Origin: Desulfobacula sp.
GTDB taxonomy: Bacteria; Desulfobacterota; Desulfobacteria; Desulfobacterales; Desulfobacteraceae
Reading direction: 5' to 3'
Assembly (NCBI GenBank): GCA_023139225.1
Contig: JAGLNZ010000472.1
Coordinates: 1-8,491 of the forward strand
DNA: 8,491 nt
This document shows, in pieces, positions 5,571 to 8,491 of the stretch; position 1 is the first letter of the stretch; every line of letters starts with the position of its first letter. The position numbers and the translations under genes are program-made. The notes under the pieces were generated by a model that worked only from the letters and a program-made list of their open reading frames with translations, ran no database searches and was not told the origin of the DNA.

Positions 5571-6827
5571 TTGAAACAGATTGTACCAAAAAAGATTCAA
5601 GACCAGGCGGTTATAATACCGGGTTCAAAAAGCATTTCCCATCGCATGATGATTTGTGCATCCCTTTGTGACGGAACATCAAATATTAGAAATCTTCTTA
5701 AAAGCGATGATATTTTGTTGACCATTGATGCACTTAAACATATGGGAGCAAAAATTGAAGGGATTGATACGAATCATTACAGGGTTTCAGGGTTTGGCGG
5801 GAACCCCCAAGCCTGCAATAAAAATATTTATCTTGGCAATTCAGGTACTTCCATACGTCTTCTTGCCGGGATAGCAGCCTTGGGAAATACTGAATATACC
5901 CTCACCGGTGATAAGCGTTTGTGTGAACGTCCAATGGTAGAGTTACTTGATGCATTAACCGAGTTGAAAATTTTTGCAACGTCTGAAAACCAAAAAGGCA
6001 CACCGCCTGTTCATATCAAAGGAAACAACAGGGAAGGAGGGCAGGTTAAAATTGATTGTTCCAAAAGCAGCCAGTATTTATCATCTCTTCTAATGATGGG
6101 TGCTTTATTGAAAAACGGGCTGGATATCATTCTTGAGGGACCGCTTGTTTCATCTCCCTATATTGATTTAACCATTGATATCATGAACAAATTCAATGTT
6201 GAGGCATATAAAATTGATAATACCCATTACAAAGTTTCAGGGCAGCAATCATACATCCCAGGAAATTTTTTTGTTGAACCCGATCTTTCCAATGCCGGAT
6301 ATTTCTGGGCCATTGGTGCAATTACAGGAAACATGATATTTGTAAAAAATATCAGCAAAAATTCTTTACAGGGAGATTTAAAACAGATCAGAATTTTAGA
6401 ACAGATGGGTTGCACTCTGAAAATTGAAGATCACAGGATCGGTGTTTGCGGTTCCACTCTTAAAGCAGTTGACGTGGATATGTCTGATACGCCCGATGCT
6501 GTCCCTGCCATAGCTGTCGTTGCAGGCTTTGCTCAAGGAAAAACCAGAATATGCAATATTAAACATTTACGCGAAAAAGAGTGTGACAGGATTGATGCAC
6601 TCTCTTCACAACTTATGAAAATGGGTATAAAAGTGAAGCAGGGAGATGATTATATTGAAATCACAGGCGGAAGCCCAAAAGGTGCAAGAATAGAAACATT
6701 TAATGATCATAGAATTGCCATGGCATTTTCCATTGCCGGCCTTAAAATTTCTGGTATGGAAATTGAGAATGAGGCGTGTGTTGAAAAATCTTTTCCCAAC
6801 TATTGGGATATTTTTGAAAATTTATAG
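5571..6827 (+). CDS. aroA: 3-phosphoshikimate 1-carboxyvinyltransferase (EPSP synthase)
   Basis: AroA joins phosphoenolpyruvate to shikimate 3-phosphate to give EPSP. The 418 residues contain PGSKSISHR (17-25, with K20, S21, R25), LGNSGTSIRLL (88-98), KSSQYLSSLLM, VSSPYIDLTIDIM (202-214), the PDA motif with catalytic D309, LREKECDRI (333-341, E337), NDHRIAM (378-384) and K406 near the C-terminus. The pattern in the middle of the protein is class I-like. The residue matching E. coli Pro101 is Leu97, a point that can affect glyphosate binding. The start is TTG, immediately after the aroE stop with no gap, supported by GGAGA. The TTG may lower its translation relative to its neighbours. Two bases separate it from aroK. 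Confidence 0.97.
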   Translation: MKQIVPKKIQDQAVIIPGSKSISHRMMICASLCDGTSNIRNLLKSDDILLTIDALKHMGAKIEGIDTNHYRVSGFGGNPQACNKNIYLGNSGTSIRLLAGIAALGNTEYTLTGDKRLCERPMVELLDALTELKIFATSENQKGTPPVHIKGNNREGGQVKIDCSKSSQYLSSLLMMGALLKNGLDIILEGPLVSSPYIDLTIDIMNKFNVEAYKIDNTHYKVSGQQSYIPGNFFVEPDLSNAGYFWAIGAITGNMIFVKNISKNSLQGDLKQIRILEQMGCTLKIEDHRIGVCGSTLKAVDVDMSDTPDAVPAIAVVAGFAQGKTRICNIKHLREKECDRIDALSSQLMKMGIKVKQGDDYIEITGGSPKGARIETFNDHRIAMAFSIAGLKISGMEIENEACVEKSFPNYWDIFENL

Positions 6828-6829
6828 AT

Positions 6830-7363
6830 ATGAAAATATTTCTCATCGGATACAGGTGTACCGGAAAAACTACCATAGGCAAAATCCTTGCTCATCGCCT
6901 TGGTTTTGATTTTTTTGATACTGATCAGCTTGTTGAACAAAATGCCGGATCAAATATTTTGCAAATTGTTGAAAAATATGGATGGGATAAGTTTCGACTA
7001 TTAGAAAAACAAATACTTTTCAATATAAAAAGTTGCGAAAATGCCGTCATTGCCACAGGAGGCGGGATTCTTACGGATCATGAAAACCAGGGCTTAATTA
7101 AAAAATCAGGACTTTGTATCTGGTTGTTTGCAGATATAAAAACAATTTTATTCAGACTAAATAATGATAATAAAACCAAAAAATCCAGACCGTCGCTTAC
7201 AAATAAAGATCTTTTAAAAGAAACACATGAACTGGTACGCCAAAGAAATCCTATATATGAAAAAACCGCACAGATAAGGATTGATACAAGTTTCCATACA
7301 CCTGAAGAAATTGTTAATATTATTGACGGGAGATTAAAAGATGTCAGGCAGCAGTTTCGGTAA
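6830..7363 (+). CDS. aroK: Shikimate kinase
   Basis: The enzyme phosphorylates shikimate at the 3-hydroxyl using ATP. The 177 residues include a Walker A GYRCTGKTT (7-15), DTD (30-32, D32 for shikimate), the shikimate-binding arginine R56, GGG (77-79), the lid arginine R120 in KSRPSL, and RQRNPIYEKTA with R139. The length fits the AroK/AroL family; the AroK name is chosen by default because the paralogues cannot be told apart here. The start is 2 nt after the aroA stop and has little Shine-Dalgarno character, so coupled translation is likely. The last 23 bp overlap the start of aroC in another frame. Confidence 0.95.
   Translation: MKIFLIGYRCTGKTTIGKILAHRLGFDFFDTDQLVEQNAGSNILQIVEKYGWDKFRLLEKQILFNIKSCENAVIATGGGILTDHENQGLIKKSGLCIWLFADIKTILFRLNNDNKTKKSRPSLTNKDLLKETHELVRQRNPIYEKTAQIRIDTSFHTPEEIVNIIDGRLKDVRQQFR
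7328..7332 (+). promoter_or_regulatory. Ribosome binding site of aroC
   Basis: GGGAG lies 8 nt before the ATG at 7341, within the end of aroK. It supports the start that creates the 23-bp overlap. Confidence 0.75.
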
Positions 7364-8396
7364 AGCATTTAATATCACCACCTTTGGAGAATCACACGGT
7401 AAAGGTATCGGTGTAGTGATTCAAGGTTGTCCTCCGGGTCTTGCAATTGATGAGGATATTTTACAAAAAGCCCTTGATAAAAGAAAGCCCGGCTCCGGTG
7501 TCTCCGGTACAACACGAAAAGAACCGGATCATCCCATTATTTTATCGGGTACATTTAAAGGCCAGACCACGGGAACTCCTATTATGATTTTGATTGAAAA
7601 CAAAGATGCAAAATCAAAATCCTATGATCATATTGCCTCTCTTTTCAGACCGGGTCATGGTGATTACACCTATCAGGCCAAATATGGTATCAGGGATTAC
7701 AGGGGAGGCGGAAGGGCTTCTGCAAGGGAGACGGCTGCAAGGGTAGCGGCAGGTGCAGTGGCCCAACTGGTGCTTGACCGGCACAATATTAAAATTTTAA
7801 CCTATACACTTGAACTTGGCGGTATCAGGGCAACTCAGATTGATGATTTGTCTAAAAAAAATAAAAACACCTTGCAATGCCCTGATTTAGATGCAGCCCG
7901 AAACATGGAAAAAAAAATCAAAGAGATTAAAAAAGAAGGGGACTCTTTGGGAGGTGTCGTTGAAATTATTGTATCAAATGTACCTGCTGGTTTGGGAGAA
8001 CCTGTTTTTGACAAGCTTGATGCAGATATTGCCAAAGCATTGATGAGTATCGGGGCTGTAAAAGCTGTCGAAATCGGTGCTGGAACGGGTGCTTCAAAAA
8101 TGACAGGTTATGAAAATAATGACCGGATTCTACCCCATGGATTTCAAACAAATCATTCCGGGGGTATTCTGGCAGGGATTTCAAATGGGGATGATATCAT
8201 TGCAAGGGTACATGTTAAACCAATACCATCGATCCTTAAAACACAATTAACAATCGATGAAAATGGTCATTCAGCTAAAATTTCAACTAAAGGCCGCCAT
8301 GATATCTGTGCCATTCCAAGAATAAACAAGGTCTGTGAGGCCATGATGGCAATTGTACTCACAGACCATTTATTACGTCAGAAATCATTAGGCTGA
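7341..8396 (+). CDS. aroC: Chorismate synthase
   Basis: Chorismate synthase removes phosphate from EPSP to form chorismate and needs reduced FMN. The 351-residue protein starts with the usual MSGSSFGKAF, followed by TTFGESHG (13-20, H19). It continues with RPGHGDYTYQAKYG (93-106), RGGGRASARETA (111-122), NHSGGILAGIS (261-271) and GRHDICAIPR (318-327), which are the three family signatures and the flavin/substrate contacts between them. In the last, Ile replaces the commonly seen Pro after GRHD, and Ala268 stands where Gly is usual in GGILGGIS; both look like ordinary variation. The length is typical. It is the last gene of the operon and overlaps the convergent gene by 9 bp, so little room remains for a separate terminator. 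Confidence 0.97.
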   Translation: MSGSSFGKAFNITTFGESHGKGIGVVIQGCPPGLAIDEDILQKALDKRKPGSGVSGTTRKEPDHPIILSGTFKGQTTGTPIMILIENKDAKSKSYDHIASLFRPGHGDYTYQAKYGIRDYRGGGRASARETAARVAAGAVAQLVLDRHNIKILTYTLELGGIRATQIDDLSKKNKNTLQCPDLDAARNMEKKIKEIKKEGDSLGGVVEIIVSNVPAGLGEPVFDKLDADIAKALMSIGAVKAVEIGAGTGASKMTGYENNDRILPHGFQTNHSGGILAGISNGDDIIARVHVKPIPSILKTQLTIDENGHSAKISTKGRHDICAIPRINKVCEAMMAIVLTDHLLRQKSLG

Positions 8397-8491
8397 TATC
8401 TTTTTTTTGATAATATCGGATTCAAGTTTATCAGCAATTTCAATTGCGGAAGTTAAAGAATCATTGATCATAAATAATTGAATTTTTAAAG
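8388..8491 (-). CDS. C-terminal end of a convergent gene, possibly guanylate-kinase-like (partial)
   Basis: On the minus strand a frame open at the window edge runs 33 codons to a TAA at 8390-8388. The visible residues include FMINDSLTSAIEIADKLES and a lysine-rich tail. The 'IND..l..Ai..ad.l...I' pattern recalls the end of guanylate kinase (VNDD...A...L..II), but the segment is too short to be sure. Its last three codons overlap the end of aroC, and the two frames share the same codon boundaries. The start and most of the protein lie beyond base 8491. Confidence 0.5.
   Translation of the reverse strand, partial: LKIQLFMINDSLTSAIEIADKLESDIIKKKISA

Noticed and set aside
8384..8408. T8 tract after aroC as its terminator
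   Set aside because: The only stem before it has about four A-U-rich pairs, and the T run is explained by lysine codons of the minus-strand gene.
1..8491. CRISPR arrays, tRNA or rRNA genes, insertion sequences, phage attachment sites
   Set aside because: No regularly spaced repeats, tRNA-like cloverleaf, transposase or terminal inverted repeats were seen.

Overview
The window looks like chromosomal DNA of an AT-rich Gram-negative bacterium (roughly one third G+C by eye). The style of the proteins suggests a deltaproteobacterium (Desulfobacterota), possibly a Desulfobacterales relative. These cues are an ExeA-like ATPase fused to an OmpA domain, a small Cys4 membrane protein, a fused chorismate mutase/prephenate dehydratase and a compact aro operon. 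The taxonomic placement is inference from protein style only.

Layout. At 19-2649 (+) two closely spaced genes encode a membrane-anchored coiled-coil protein with a RelE/ParE-like C-terminal domain, and an ExeA/GspA-type AAA ATPase that crosses the membrane once and ends in a peptidoglycan-binding OmpA domain. At 2692-3090 (-) lies a convergent small membrane protein with a C-terminal four-cysteine, Ada-like metal-binding motif. At 3091-3645 is a 555-bp regulatory interval between divergent genes. At 3646-8396 (+) is a tight five-gene operon, pheA-aroE-aroA-aroK-aroC. At 8388-8491 (-) is the C-terminal end of a convergent gene, possibly guanylate-kinase-like.

The most informative element is in the regulatory interval. 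A promoter with consensus -35 and -10 hexamers (3420-3446) is followed by a Shine-Dalgarno and a 22-codon leader ORF (3484-3552) whose core reads FFTFFWYFF. Its end overlaps a sequence that can pair with the 5' arm of a strong Rho-independent terminator (3585-3624), and that terminator stands just before pheA. This is the architecture of a ribosome-mediated transcription attenuator. It resembles enterobacterial pheL-pheA in logic, but its peptide carries Phe, Tyr and Trp codons and it sits ahead of a whole late-shikimate operon.

How the genes work together. AroE, AroK, AroA and AroC take 3-dehydroshikimate to chorismate, and PheA takes chorismate to phenylpyruvate. Ribosome stalling on scarce charged tRNA-Phe (and perhaps tRNA-Trp or tRNA-Tyr) would raise transcription of all five. 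PheA also keeps the ACT-domain motifs for feedback inhibition by phenylalanine. Enzymes for the first shikimate steps (DAHP synthase, AroB, AroD) and for the Tyr and Trp branches are not in this window.
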